A stretch of 64,000 bases of DNA from Ignavibacteria bacterium (GCA_020635205.1 JACKAE010000002.1:620001-684000); one strand, 5' to 3'. Counted from the stretch's first letter, positions 42,514 through 51,981 are shown. Translations and numbers: made by a program. Notes: generated from the sequence alone by a model not told the origin.

Positions 42514-45500
42514 ATGAAGGTACGATTCTTACATCTTTGCGTCCTCCTCCTGCTGGCGGGAAGGACAGTACACGCGCAATACTCCGAAGCCGCCTTCGAG
42601 CAAAAACAGGCTGGCGAACTCTACGACGAGCGGGGCTTTATGCACGGCAAGGCCATCACCGTCGATGGCAAGTTGGTCGTCTCCAACTCCAACGGCAATG
42701 TCTCCTACAGCTATCCGCTGACAAGCTGGAAGGAAAGCGGGTACGGCTTCTCTGCCAGCTTGAACTATTGCGGCTCGGTCGCCTTTACCACCTTTGGGGA
42801 GTACACCCAGGAAAACATAGACAACCCCTATTCCATGTGGAGCAGGTTTACGCAGAACCGTCCTGTCTGGTTGATCGGGGTCAACGGCTTTGCCGTGCAA
42901 GCACTCTCGGTCACCACCTCCTTCCATGCCGATCCGGCATGGATTACCGGGCGGTACGAGAATACTTCCGTGACGAGCTTTGATGACGAGGATATGGTCT
43001 GGGCAATCGACGGGTATGATGTCTGTAACCGGATGCAGGATTTTGGCGCAGGTGTCTATCAGGGGGGAGGCTCCGGCCCGAATATCTACCGGGATGTCAT
43101 TCGCCTGCTTCGCGCCGACGGGAGCGTGCTGGAGTTGAAGAACACGAACTATGAATCATCGAATATCGGCGCGAACACTGACTGGAATAGCACCAAGCAT
43201 CTCTACAGCGGCTACTATGTCGTCAACGAGGCCAACGCGCCGGGCTATGCCTATGTAGAGTTTCAGACAGAGGATGATCCCTACTATCACCCGGAGTACC
43301 TTTCCTATCTCCCCGACCTTCCCAGCCTCACGCCCCGCAAAGTGCGGTACTATCCGGGAGATGGTCTGGAGTATCTTTTCATCGAACGCTTCAACGCCTA
43401 TGGCACGCAGGAGATTCTTGATCCATTAGCGCAATACGGAGGGGCAGAGGCAAACCCGACGATTTTCTATCTATCGGAGATACGCTCTGCCGGGGAGCGA
43501 TTGGTCGGCTTTTCCTATGCGCGGCACAACATCGGTTCTCTTGAATATGATTTCAGCAGTGCTTACAGTGCAACCCCCCTCTATGACTCCACACGCGGAC
43601 GCGCACTCCTCGTGCAGTTTGGGGACAATACCATCACCTACGGCAATAGCGGCCTTGTGATCGAAGCCGATGGACGCTCGACGCTCGTGCAATATGATAC
43701 GGTCGCGGCAAGCGGGAATGCCGAGGCGAACGAGGCCTTTCCACTGGCGAGCTATGGCTACTACAACAGCTTTTCCGAAGGTCTTTCCCGCATCCCCCTC
43801 ACCAACGATGGTCTGTATGATTCCTGGCTGGGCTATGTGACAAAAATCATTGACCCCGAAGGGCGCGAGACCACCTTTGACTATGAAGAATACGAACGCC
43901 GGTACGTGAACTTCGGCTGGCCGCGCGCCACGGGATCGGGGCCAAATCTTACGGTGGCCTTGAAGAACTATCGCCTGAACGAGGTTGTGGAGCCGACGGC
44001 AACCTACACCATGAAATATCACAACCGCAGCGGCGGACTTGAAACGCTGGACAGCGACGGCCTCGATACACTGACGGTAGGACAAGGAGCCGTCGGAGAT
44101 TATCCCTTTGCCTTTTCCAACTCGCTCCGCTTGTTGCAGAAGAGAAACCGTGGTGCGACACTCCTGAGTGAAAGCACATACGACTTCTTCTTTGAGAATG
44201 CCCTGATTTCAACGACGCCGACCGGTGCGCTGGTGTCGATTGAGGACAAGATCAGCGGACACCACACAACCACCGCCTACGTGTACAAGAGCGATACCTT
44301 GCCCCGTGCCATCTCTATCCTTAATCCGATGGAGCCAACCAAGCGGCGTACCCAACTCTATACGGTGGCCAGTTATGGCATTACCAACGGGGTTATCACC
44401 GATTCCAGCCTGACGCTCACCAATGAGGCGGCGGTGACCGATGGCACACGGAGTGCTCCCTATCTCTGGCTGCCGACCTCCCGCACCTCATCGGTCAACG
44501 GGTGCGTGCAGTCTATCGTGGTCTATCATTACGGTCTTGATACCGTGCGTCGCTACGGCGGGCGGGATTCGGTCATCAAGTATCACGGCATGGAGATCAA
44601 CCTCAAGGAAGAATTGATTCTCAACCCTTTGTCTGGCCTCCACCTGATCGACTCGACACGCTATCTGAATGTGCCGGAAGTAGATACAACGGTCACGGTC
44701 ATCCGGGATTCGTGGAAGAAGCTGGAGATGTACCGCAAGTTCGACAGTCTTCGCGCGATTGGAGACCCTGCCGTTGTGGGAAAGACATTTTTGGAGGTGG
44801 CTTACGATCCCCGCATTCTGACCATTGCCTCGACCGACACGGTGATCCTTGGTGCATACCGTGTTCCCCCCTTGTTTGGATTGGTGCAGGAACAGTGGCA
44901 GAGTGATGCCAACGGCAACTATCTGGCAGGGAAAAAGAACAACTACTGCCTCTTCGGCGATTGTGATGCGCCGACAACGATCTGGATAGAAGAACTTGAT
45001 CTGCACGGCGCGTTGCTCTCCGATACGCTCTATGGGCGGGGACGGGTGAGTATGCCGGGCAAAAGCATTTCGTATGAAGATTTCAAGCGGGGGAAACCCT
45101 CCCTTGTTGAAAATGTGTTGGGCGCAAAGGTACGCACCCACTACAATTATCGCTATCCCGGCATGTCCTCGACCGAATCACCGGAAGGGTTGGTGATCGC
45201 CAACGACAACGCCGCCTATCTCGAAGAACTTCCGAACGGGAGTTACTTCTCCGAGCGATACGAACTGCCGCAAAGCCAGCGGGCGGAGGTGCGAAAATAT
45301 GATCCCCTCTTGTCCTTGTTCACCGATACGCTCACGACAATCTCGGAACATACCTACTTCGGTCAGGTACGATCAACGATAGATCCGAACGGTTATCTCT
45401 CCCGCTATGACTATGACTACAACGGACGATTGAACACGGCGTGGCTGCCGTTTGATTTTCAGTCCCCCGACAGCATCTATCAGCTTGACGTGGAGGGGCT

Positions 45501-48500
45501 GGAGTACAGCAGCGGGTATGGTAACACGGTCTGGAAATCAGTCTACGATACCGTGTGGTGTGGCGGGACGCTGCCCGGCTTTGCCGTCGAGACCACGCAC
45601 TGGTCTCCTGCACTCTTCACGAACCGCCCGATGATCCTGGTGCCGAAGTGTGGTGGAGGGTATGACACCTTGAGCCAACGGGAGAGGAAGGGGCCGAGCA
45701 CCCAGACCACCGGCAATGCGAACCTTCCCTATATGTATGATACGGCGGCGAAGGGGAGTTTTTCCTTTACGGTGAAGCCACCGAAGGTTGACGAGATTTT
45801 GCGTCTCGACAGTGCCTTTGTCGATCTGTATGTCTCGCGGGTAGTTGGCTCTTGTGTGACAGTCAAGTTTCTGATGCCTGCCTTTACCACGTTCGAGAAA
45901 ACATACGTGCTCAACTGCGAACAAACGGGATCGCAACCCTCACCCGATACGCTCTCGGATGTTGTCCGTCTGCAGATACCGCTGACCGGCTTTCTTGATT
46001 CTATCGAGAACGAAACGGTGATTACCTTCACGGTGGAGACCACCACGATGAACGCAGCAGTACACTTTGTGAACGACTTTCAGGCGACAGATGGCAGGGA
46101 ACCCCGCCTGCTTCTCTACGGTGAATTTCGCAAGAAGAACGAACTGGCCGACTACACGCTCCACTATGCCTATGATGACGAAAACCTGACCTCCCGGATC
46201 ACGGCAAAAATTGATGACAGCCTGCACACGGCGAACCTCGGTGTTGGCGGCATCACCTCTTTGGGCGAACCGCGCCGCACCAGCACCACACATTATTTTG
46301 GTGCGGATTACCGGTTGCTGAAAACAAAAACACCGATAGGAGAGATGAACAGCCCGACCCGTTACGACTCGGTGCTGGCAAGTTATGACGGACTGGGGCA
46401 GGTCTTGACCGCCACCGATCAGGAGGGGGATGTCGTGACCACGCGCTACGATGCGTGGGGACGAGCCGATACGACGTGGAATCAGGATGGAACCTACAGC
46501 ACCGTTGACTACTACTATTGCTGCTACGATCCGGTCGGCAATGTGGAACTGAATATCGACCCGAGCTACTGTTATGACTTCACGCAGTACGAGCAGGATT
46601 TCTATGGCTTCGTGAAGGCAAAGGTGGTGACCAACGAGCTTGGGAAGAAGTTTGTACAGTACTTTGATGCCTTCGATCAGTTACGCCGGGATGTTGCCGA
46701 CAGCGGCGGTCTGCACCGGGTGACGAAGTACGAGTATGACATCGCCGGGCGCGTAAAGCGGGTGACGAACCCTGCGGGAGACGAGACGGAATACTGGTAC
46801 GACGACTTCGGGCGGGTTCTCTACAAGAGCCAGCCGGACTTAGGCACGATCAGCTACGCCTACGACGACCTCGGTAACGTCCGCTTTACGCAGACGCAGG
46901 AGCAGGAATACGAAGACCGGATCACCTTCAATGAATACGATGATCTCAACCGCTTGGTGATCGTCGGAGAGGCCGACTTCTTCGACCATCAAAGCGGGAT
47001 CGGCACGCCATCGGGCAAGGATCAACTTTCCACTGCCGTCACAGGTGACGTGGAGAAATCTTTATACAGCCGTACCGCACTGTCAGTGCCGACCGATGAT
47101 ACCTTGAATCTGGATCGTCTGACCGACCAGCTTGACCCGAACATCCTGCACGACGATAGTTTGAGTGCCATCTTGACGGCAAACAAAACACTCTGGATGG
47201 CATTGAATACCTATGGCAATGCCTTGCCCGCATTCTGGTCTGATCTCGATTCAATCCCGGAGACGTGCGAGGATATGAATATGGCCGTGCCTGAAGCCAT
47301 CGGCCCGTTCCTCAAGCATGAGGCCAACGTCTATGAGCCGACAGTAGAAATCTCCGACTACGACGACTTCGAGAACCTTGCCAAGCACCCGGAAAACCTG
47401 CGAATTGCCATTCACTACGATGACTTGCCCTATTCGGCAGGGGCAGCCTTTGAGACTTTCCCGCAGGCGGCAGCGTGGGACAGTCTTGCCCCGCACGGCA
47501 AGGTGCGCAACCTGAAAGGACGCGAAGCCGCCGTTGCCTACCGTGAGCACGGCGGGGAGCCGTTCCACTACTCCGTCATCAGCTACGATGAACGGGGGAG
47601 ACCGGAAGCCCTGCTCCGCTACACAGAGAACTTAGGCTTCGATGCCATCTACTACGCCTACAACTCCATGAACCAGTTGATCGCTGTCACGGTCGCCGAT
47701 CCTTACCGGCAGTTTGCCACATGGTACGGCTACGACGATAACGGGCGGCTTGATTCGGTCTGGACAAAGTTGAGCGAGGCAGGATATGGCCTTAAAGGCT
47801 ACGATGGATCACAGGCGAAATACCCGACCGTGGAGATGAGCCGTCCGCAGAGTGCGGAGATCACCTATGTCTACACAAAGACCGGTCAGGTCGATTCGAT
47901 GTTCTATCCGGCGGTATCAGTTGCGGTGGATTACCGCTACTCACCGCGCAAGTGGCTCGATACGTTGAAGGCAACGAAGGGGGGAAGTGATCTCTTCACG
48001 CAATACTTGACCTTCAATGCAGGGGGACAGATCACCTATCAATCCTCATCTCACAGCGGAGGATACCCCCTGAATCAGGAATACACCTACGACGGTATCA
48101 GTCAGCTCACACAGTGGAAGAAGCAGTACGGCGGCATATACGGCTGGACGCGCGAGGTGTACGACTATGACCCTGTTGGCAACCGGGATAGCCTGACCTA
48201 CATCACGAACGTCTCAAGCCAGCCCTATCCAAAGGACTACTACGACAATGGTCGTGGATCAAGCACACCGGGCGTCGGCCCGAACCAGTTGCTGAAGGTG
48301 ACGCAGCCAAGCGGGGACTACACAGACTACGCCTACGACCGGAACGGCTCGATGACGAGCCGGAAGGATTATACCTCGACGAACGCGCTGACAAAAGAAG
48401 AACGCTTCAGCTACAGCAGTTGGCGAAACCTTCCGTGGAGCTACGAGCGTGAAGACCCGACGATCACGGTCGGCCCGAATGTGTGGGAATATCGTTATCG

Positions 48501-49695
48501 GTACAATGCACAGGGGGAGCGCGAACAAAAACGCGAATGGCTTACCCCGCCCGGGGACGTGACCGCGCCGGGGTACGCATGGACATACTATCTTCTCGGC
48601 GGCAGCAAGAAGCAGATGAGTGTCTGGAAAGGGATGCAGACATCGGAGTCCGGGTTCTGTGGTGATACGGGTACTGGGAGTAATGTCTATCTCTATCCGG
48701 TGGAGTATCTCACGTATGGAGGGTATGCTGCGAGCCTGACAACACGCCCGTCCGGCACAATGGAATACAGGATCGCGGATCACCTCGGATCAAACCGGGT
48801 CGTGCTTGACAATACAGGCACGGTGCTATCGACAACGGACTATGCACCGTTCGGGAAGCCGGTAGCAGGAAATGAAGATCGAAAAAGTTGGATAGATCGA
48901 GAGTCTGATGTGGAAAATGAATTGGGGAATTTTGGGTTAAGAAATTATTTATCTGACGAAGGCCGATTTTGTTCGGTGGATGCTTTGTGGGAAAATTATA
49001 GAAGCACCAGCCCGTATCAATATGGGTTAAATAACGTGATGTCTTTTGTTGATCCTTCAGGTGATAGTGCTTGGAAATATACTAATGATTGGAATGATGG
49101 TTTTATTCAAGCGTATAAAAGATTCGTATATACACAAGCCGAGGTATATCAAGAAAATGAACAAGAGTTTACATGTGAAGACTTTGCTCTATCTATCTTA
49201 ATAGACTTTGCTTCTAAGAATGGACTTCCTGTAAAGATAGAAAATGGATCAGGTACATATGATGCTGCAAGTAGCTCTTATAAAGATATATCAACGTTCA
49301 AACGTGATGTTTTAACAACAACAGCAGCATCAGATTTGCAAAACTCAAAAAATACTCTTCCATCAACAACCGACAGCCCCGGAGCAGGAGATTTATTGGT
49401 GTTAAGGAATAGCAAAGGAGTTGCTCATCACATTCAAGTTGCGGGTTTTGAAATTGGCAGTCTATTGTATATCTATCAGGGAAACTCAGGTATGCTCAAT
49501 GGAGTGCCTGGTGCAAGCTCAATATTGGATGCAAGTAATCCAGAGAGTTCCTTTTATACTGGAACTGAAATTCAGTTCGGAGTCCTAAATCTTCAAACAG
49601 GGAGCTATAATCGTGAGGGCAATACAATAAACAATTTTTATTCAAGTGAAAATGTAGAAACAAGAGCGTGGAATTTTTCATCATGGAAAAGATAA
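42514..49695 (+). CDS. Rhs/YD-repeat polymorphic toxin
   Basis: This 2393-aa exported protein has a Sec signal (FLHLCVLLLLAGRTVHAQ), a large N-terminal beta region, YD repeats from about residue 1290 (YDAWGRADTTWNQDG, YDDFGRVLYKSQPDLG), an Rhs core at about 2088-2180 (DHLGSNRVVLDNTG, GLRNYLSDEGRF, DPSG) and a ~210-residue variable tip. Base composition changes from GC-rich to AT-rich at about 48860, within the core, marking a swapped tip. The tip has a Cys in FTCEDFAL (about residue 2221) and a His in GVAHHIQVAGF (about 2306) with GDLLVL before it, like a papain-fold (NlpC/P60 or CHAP-type) peptidase. It encodes no T9SS tail. Confidence 0.9.
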   Translation: MKVRFLHLCVLLLLAGRTVHAQYSEAAFEQKQAGELYDERGFMHGKAITVDGKLVVSNSNGNVSYSYPLTSWKESGYGFSASLNYCGSVAFTTFGEYTQENIDNPYSMWSRFTQNRPVWLIGVNGFAVQALSVTTSFHADPAWITGRYENTSVTSFDDEDMVWAIDGYDVCNRMQDFGAGVYQGGGSGPNIYRDVIRLLRADGSVLELKNTNYESSNIGANTDWNSTKHLYSGYYVVNEANAPGYAYVEFQTEDDPYYHPEYLSYLPDLPSLTPRKVRYYPGDGLEYLFIERFNAYGTQEILDPLAQYGGAEANPTIFYLSEIRSAGERLVGFSYARHNIGSLEYDFSSAYSATPLYDSTRGRALLVQFGDNTITYGNSGLVIEADGRSTLVQYDTVAASGNAEANEAFPLASYGYYNSFSEGLSRIPLTNDGLYDSWLGYVTKIIDPEGRETTFDYEEYERRYVNFGWPRATGSGPNLTVALKNYRLNEVVEPTATYTMKYHNRSGGLETLDSDGLDTLTVGQGAVGDYPFAFSNSLRLLQKRNRGATLLSESTYDFFFENALISTTPTGALVSIEDKISGHHTTTAYVYKSDTLPRAISILNPMEPTKRRTQLYTVASYGITNGVITDSSLTLTNEAAVTDGTRSAPYLWLPTSRTSSVNGCVQSIVVYHYGLDTVRRYGGRDSVIKYHGMEINLKEELILNPLSGLHLIDSTRYLNVPEVDTTVTVIRDSWKKLEMYRKFDSLRAIGDPAVVGKTFLEVAYDPRILTIASTDTVILGAYRVPPLFGLVQEQWQSDANGNYLAGKKNNYCLFGDCDAPTTIWIEELDLHGALLSDTLYGRGRVSMPGKSISYEDFKRGKPSLVENVLGAKVRTHYNYRYPGMSSTESPEGLVIANDNAAYLEELPNGSYFSERYELPQSQRAEVRKYDPLLSLFTDTLTTISEHTYFGQVRSTIDPNGYLSRYDYDYNGRLNTAWLPFDFQSPDSIYQLDVEGLEYSSGYGNTVWKSVYDTVWCGGTLPGFAVETTHWSPALFTNRPMILVPKCGGGYDTLSQRERKGPSTQTTGNANLPYMYDTAAKGSFSFTVKPPKVDEILRLDSAFVDLYVSRVVGSCVTVKFLMPAFTTFEKTYVLNCEQTGSQPSPDTLSDVVRLQIPLTGFLDSIENETVITFTVETTTMNAAVHFVNDFQATDGREPRLLLYGEFRKKNELADYTLHYAYDDENLTSRITAKIDDSLHTANLGVGGITSLGEPRRTSTTHYFGADYRLLKTKTPIGEMNSPTRYDSVLASYDGLGQVLTATDQEGDVVTTRYDAWGRADTTWNQDGTYSTVDYYYCCYDPVGNVELNIDPSYCYDFTQYEQDFYGFVKAKVVTNELGKKFVQYFDAFDQLRRDVADSGGLHRVTKYEYDIAGRVKRVTNPAGDETEYWYDDFGRVLYKSQPDLGTISYAYDDLGNVRFTQTQEQEYEDRITFNEYDDLNRLVIVGEADFFDHQSGIGTPSGKDQLSTAVTGDVEKSLYSRTALSVPTDDTLNLDRLTDQLDPNILHDDSLSAILTANKTLWMALNTYGNALPAFWSDLDSIPETCEDMNMAVPEAIGPFLKHEANVYEPTVEISDYDDFENLAKHPENLRIAIHYDDLPYSAGAAFETFPQAAAWDSLAPHGKVRNLKGREAAVAYREHGGEPFHYSVISYDERGRPEALLRYTENLGFDAIYYAYNSMNQLIAVTVADPYRQFATWYGYDDNGRLDSVWTKLSEAGYGLKGYDGSQAKYPTVEMSRPQSAEITYVYTKTGQVDSMFYPAVSVAVDYRYSPRKWLDTLKATKGGSDLFTQYLTFNAGGQITYQSSSHSGGYPLNQEYTYDGISQLTQWKKQYGGIYGWTREVYDYDPVGNRDSLTYITNVSSQPYPKDYYDNGRGSSTPGVGPNQLLKVTQPSGDYTDYAYDRNGSMTSRKDYTSTNALTKEERFSYSSWRNLPWSYEREDPTITVGPNVWEYRYRYNAQGEREQKREWLTPPGDVTAPGYAWTYYLLGGSKKQMSVWKGMQTSESGFCGDTGTGSNVYLYPVEYLTYGGYAASLTTRPSGTMEYRIADHLGSNRVVLDNTGTVLSTTDYAPFGKPVAGNEDRKSWIDRESDVENELGNFGLRNYLSDEGRFCSVDALWENYRSTSPYQYGLNNVMSFVDPSGDSAWKYTNDWNDGFIQAYKRFVYTQAEVYQENEQEFTCEDFALSILIDFASKNGLPVKIENGSGTYDAASSSYKDISTFKRDVLTTTAASDLQNSKNTLPSTTDSPGAGDLLVLRNSKGVAHHIQVAGFEIGSLLYIYQGNSGMLNGVPGASSILDASNPESSFYTGTEIQFGVLNLQTGSYNREGNTINNFYSSENVETRAWNFSSWKR

Positions 49696-49958
49696 ACAGA
49701 ATATTTTTTAATGCAGAGATAGCAGTTGTTGTAATCGCAGTTTTGTTGTCAATAACAACTGTTCTCGTTGGTAGAGATCAAGTATTAGAGCGCTTTGTCA
49801 AGGAACAATACGCAACAATTAATTTAGTAATTATTATTGTGGCTGTTCTATCTATGGTGTTTAATGATTCCCGAAAGAAGAGAATTTACTCTTTGGTTTT
49901 AGGGATAATAGGCATCACCGTAACAACCATCTTATTCTCTCCAGTGAATAATTGGTGA
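49683..49958 (+). CDS. Candidate membrane immunity protein of the Rhs tip
   Basis: This 91-aa protein has three hydrophobic helices (AVVVIAVLLSITTVLV, INLVIIIVAVLSMVF, SLVLGIIGITVTTILF) with short charged loops. Its ATG at 49683 lies inside the last codons of the Rhs gene (13-bp overlap), so translation is coupled to the toxin. The position and AT-rich codons match the Rhs tip; a membrane immunity protein would fit a toxin acting in the envelope. An earlier ATG at 49668 is less likely. Confidence 0.7.
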   Translation: MEKINRIFFNAEIAVVVIAVLLSITTVLVGRDQVLERFVKEQYATINLVIIIVAVLSMVFNDSRKKRIYSLVLGIIGITVTTILFSPVNNW

Positions 49959-49986
49959 TAGGTATACGCGTGTTGTCGGCGTAACG

Positions 49987-50019
49987 GCAGCAGGGAACGC
50001 ATGATGTGTTCCCTGCTGC
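49987..50019. terminator. Shared terminator hairpin (copy 1 of 4)
   Basis: GCAGCAGGGAACGC-ATGAT-GTGTTCCCTGCTGC is a stem of 12-14 bp. Near-identical hairpins at 51714-51747, 51869-51902 and 53919-53952 sit in the same sequence surroundings (TGTCGGCGT before, ATGTGTCGG after). Confidence 0.8.
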
Positions 50020-50286
50020 ATGTGTCGGATGTGTGGTGACAGGGTGTTCACGCCGCTTTTTCCTCCCGCCGGGGTCGATTGCCTGGAAGCAAACCACCCC
50101 GCCCCGCCCCGCGCAGCGTCGCGTCACCTCTCTTTGCGGGGTGAATGACCAGCCCGTCGCGGTCAAGGCTTGGCTCCGGTCGTCATTCGTCGCCTTTCGT
50201 CCCGCTCACGCTGTTCGCCGGGGCTACCGGCTCCTCTTTCCTCTCTTCGTCTGCGCCATCACCGCACAACCCGCAGGAGGGGAATA
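50020..50286. repeat. GC-rich intergenic repeat, copy R1
   Basis: This copy matches 53953-54210 nearly throughout, including GGTCGATTGCC and GGGGTGAATGACC, and shares a 150-bp core (GGGTGAATGA...CCGTCGCGGTCAAGG...CACCGCACA.CCCGCA) with 52640-52870. A weaker copy lies at 62380-62640. All copies read in the same direction and lie between genes. Frames crossing them translate to similar peptides (GDGAGGERKEEP on the minus strand) that have no starts. No function is known. Confidence 0.8.
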
Positions 50287-50396
50287 GGAGATTACATGTC
50301 TGGGCTATTGAAGATTATAGTTTTGACGGGAAAGGAAATAGAAATGATTTCCCTCACACATGGAACGATGTGATTAAGAGGTTCAATAATGAGTAG
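50287..50396 (+). pseudogene. Displaced Rhs toxin-tip remnant (A)
   Basis: Directly after the R1 repeat an AT-rich frame without a start codon encodes WAIEDYSFDGKGNRNDFP and ends in KRFNNE. Its stop overlaps the ATG of the next lipoprotein gene (AATAATGAGTAG). That toxin-tail/immunity overlap is the arrangement at the live Rhs locus, so this is best read as the last ~32 residues of a former Rhs tip. Confidence 0.6.
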
Positions 50397-50958
50397 AGTC
50401 TTGTTTTTTGTATTCGTCACAGTGTTCTTGGCGGCGTGTAAAGACAATGAAAGGAAGCCTGTTGGAAAGATGCTACCAGAGGTTCCCGACACATGTGACG
50501 AATTTGTGCGGTCTTCACTTCACTTAATAGAAGAAGTACCTAAAGAGTTTTCCTTTATCAATGGTGAATGGTCAGTCGGTAGCTTTTTAGTATTAAGCAT
50601 TAACCGATATTCTGATACTTCTGTGTTAAAAAAGGCTCTTAGCCTAACGCGATTGAAAATCGCATATCCTTTCATGCATTTTTATAACATTACGCCTTTT
50701 GACACGATAGATGTATGCGGAACAATAAATAGTGTGCGATATGAGAGAAGAGTATCAGGAGGAGAAAAGTCAGCAGACCTTTCTTTAAAGGGGACAAGTT
50801 ATTATTACGGTTATAAGGATGATCGAGATACCGTTGTATCGGTTGTTCTGGATATTGATGGAGACGAGTATTGGTTTGAAGTGTTTAGCGAATACCAAAT
50901 CGGCTATTTTATTGCTGGAAGTATGTTTCTCTTAAAAAAGACAGGTGGATATCAGTAG
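50389..50958 (+). CDS. Lipoprotein, candidate immunity protein (A)
   Basis: This 189-aa lipoprotein (lipobox FLAACK, Cys17) has a beta-rich exported domain (GEWSVGSFLVLSINRY, YYYGYKDDRDTVVSVVLDID, GYFIAGSMFLLKK). It follows a toxin-tail remnant with overlapping stop and start. A similar domain order (GEW...GTS.....GYF) is seen in the lipoprotein at 52004, so the two are probably diverged members of one immunity family. It is AT-rich, unlike the flanking repeats. Confidence 0.7.
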   Translation: MSRVLFFVFVTVFLAACKDNERKPVGKMLPEVPDTCDEFVRSSLHLIEEVPKEFSFINGEWSVGSFLVLSINRYSDTSVLKKALSLTRLKIAYPFMHFYNITPFDTIDVCGTINSVRYERRVSGGEKSADLSLKGTSYYYGYKDDRDTVVSVVLDIDGDEYWFEVFSEYQIGYFIAGSMFLLKKTGGYQ

Positions 50959-51010
50959 TGATGTTGAATAGCATTAGGCAGGTTCTATTCTATGAAGTGC
51001 CATAGTGAGG
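50948..51010 (+). repeat. 3'-end repeat of immunity lipoprotein, copy 1
   Basis: The segment from GGATATCAGTAG through GCATTAGGCAGGTTCTATTC to CATAGTGAGG recurs at 51775-51843, where it follows an unrelated repeat. It includes the last codons and stop of the lipoprotein gene, so the second copy is a leftover 3' end of another immunity gene. Copy 2 contains a small internal duplication of GCATTAGGCAGGTTC. Confidence 0.75.
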
Positions 51011-51012
51011 TC

Positions 51013-51185
51013 TATCTATCTCGCATCATGAAATACTCAAACGATTAATGAGCTTTATAGAAATGATTTCACCTTTATCTTTTCTCGTTGTTACATCAAC
51101 TCAAACACATAGTGAGAGAAGAGGTAATCAAAAGTGGAACCCTTTATCAGATATTACTTTCTTTGGAACTCTTACTGTAGAATAA
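51013..51185 (+). pseudogene. Possible toxin-tail remnant (B)
   Basis: An open frame without a start, ending RGNQKWNPLSDITFFGTLTVE in pieces, stops 2 bp before the ATG of the next lipoprotein gene. Position and spacing match a displaced Rhs tail, but the peptide is not diagnostic, so this is a weak call. Confidence 0.3.
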
Positions 51186-51187
51186 TC

Positions 51188-51607
51188 ATGATTATCAAAT
51201 ACGTGTTACTAATGTTATTGTTTGCGACATCGGCTTCATGCTCTAATGAATGCAATGCATTGGAAGAGTTAGAAGTGGCTGCTCTACTTCGTGAAGCATT
51301 AGAAGAACATTCCATTGGGTGTGAATTGCTACAAAAATGCCTAAATGGAGACAGTGCCTCTATTAAAAAATTCTCTTTAATAACACTAAGTGGCGAAGCC
51401 TCTTACGATCAGGGAGAAGTTCTCGTAAGGATTATAGAAGCTATTGGTAGCAATAAATTTGTTTCTGTCATTAAAGGTTCTTCACAAGATGAACGAAGCC
51501 TGATTGAAGGTTCACTTAGAGCAGGGATAGAGTATGGGACATTCTCAAAGAAGTACGTAAGTTTAGAAGCGGATTTTCCTGATATTTATCGAGTACTTCA
51601 TCATTAA
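51188..51607 (+). CDS. Lipoprotein, candidate immunity protein (B)
   Basis: This 139-aa lipoprotein begins MIIKYVLLMLLFATSASC (Cys18) and has a helical exported domain (LEELEVAALLREALEEHSIG, GEVLVRIIEAIG, SLIEGSLRAGIEYGTF). It is not related by eye to immunity candidate A. I chose ATG 51188 because the signal begins there; a GTG 54 bp upstream is possible. Position in the Rhs graveyard suggests an orphan immunity protein. Confidence 0.65.
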   Translation: MIIKYVLLMLLFATSASCSNECNALEELEVAALLREALEEHSIGCELLQKCLNGDSASIKKFSLITLSGEASYDQGEVLVRIIEAIGSNKFVSVIKGSSQDERSLIEGSLRAGIEYGTFSKKYVSLEADFPDIYRVLHH

Positions 51608-51617
51608 TTGCCGAAGT

Positions 51618-51710
51618 ATTCAGGCGCGTCTGGGATTCGGTATCTCCATCTTTTCACTGTGCATAGACTTTAGCTGTAGAATCAATCATCATCTGGCGAG
51701 TGTCAGTGTG
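51618..51710 (+). pseudogene. 3' remnant of the outer-membrane barrel gene
   Basis: CAGGCGCGTCTGGGATTCGG and the following ATCTCCATCTT...GTCACTG-like bases match the 3' end of the intact barrel gene (53815-53876), and the similarity runs on through TCAATCATC, the hairpin and TGTGGG. The frame is lost after ISIF. This is a truncated relic of a second barrel gene, joined to a repeat copy. Confidence 0.65.
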
Positions 51711-51713
51711 ATG

Positions 51714-51747
51714 ACAGCAAGGAACGCTTGGATGTGTTCCCTGCTGC
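51714..51747. terminator. Shared terminator hairpin (copy 2)
   Basis: ACAGCAAGGAACGC...GTGTTCCCTGCTGC is the decayed second copy, with one weakened base pair in the left arm. It follows the barrel-gene relic as the intact one follows the barrel gene. Confidence 0.65.
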
Positions 51748-51774
51748 CTGTTCGGAATGTGGGCGATATCAGTA

Positions 51775-51843
51775 GTGATGTTGAATGGCATTAGGCAGGT
51801 TCAGCATTAGGCAGGTTCTATTCTATGAAGTGCCATAGTGAGG
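51775..51843 (+). repeat. 3'-end repeat of immunity lipoprotein, copy 2
   Basis: GATATCAGTAGTGATGTTGAA...CATAGTGAGG repeats 50948-51010, with GCATTAGGCAGGTTC doubled. No coding part precedes it, only the stop-proximal bases. Confidence 0.7.
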
Positions 51844-51868
51844 CTTTTACGTGTATTGTTGGCGTGAC

Positions 51869-51902
51869 GGCAGCAGGGAATGCTTGATGTGTTCCTTGCT
51901 GC
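51869..51902. terminator. Shared terminator hairpin (copy 3)
   Basis: GGCAGCAGGGAATGC...GTTCCTTGCTGC: two paired changes from copy 1 keep most of the stem. ATGTGTCGGATGTGTGGTGA follows, as at copy 1, and then the sequence changes to a toxin-tail remnant. Confidence 0.65.
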
Positions 51903-51921
51903 ATGTGTCGGATGTGTGGTG

Positions 51922-51981
51922 ATATGGGATCCACATAAATCTGGTTTCAATAAAAGCCGTGATTCAATCATAGAAGATTAA
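51922..51981 (+). pseudogene. Displaced Rhs toxin-tip remnant (C)
   Basis: After the shared ATGTGTGGTGA junction, a short frame encodes WDPHKSGFNKSRDSIIED and stops 22 bp before the lipoprotein gene. The peptide is polar and charged like an Rhs-tip end, and its position before an immunity-type lipoprotein matches remnant A. Confidence 0.4.
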
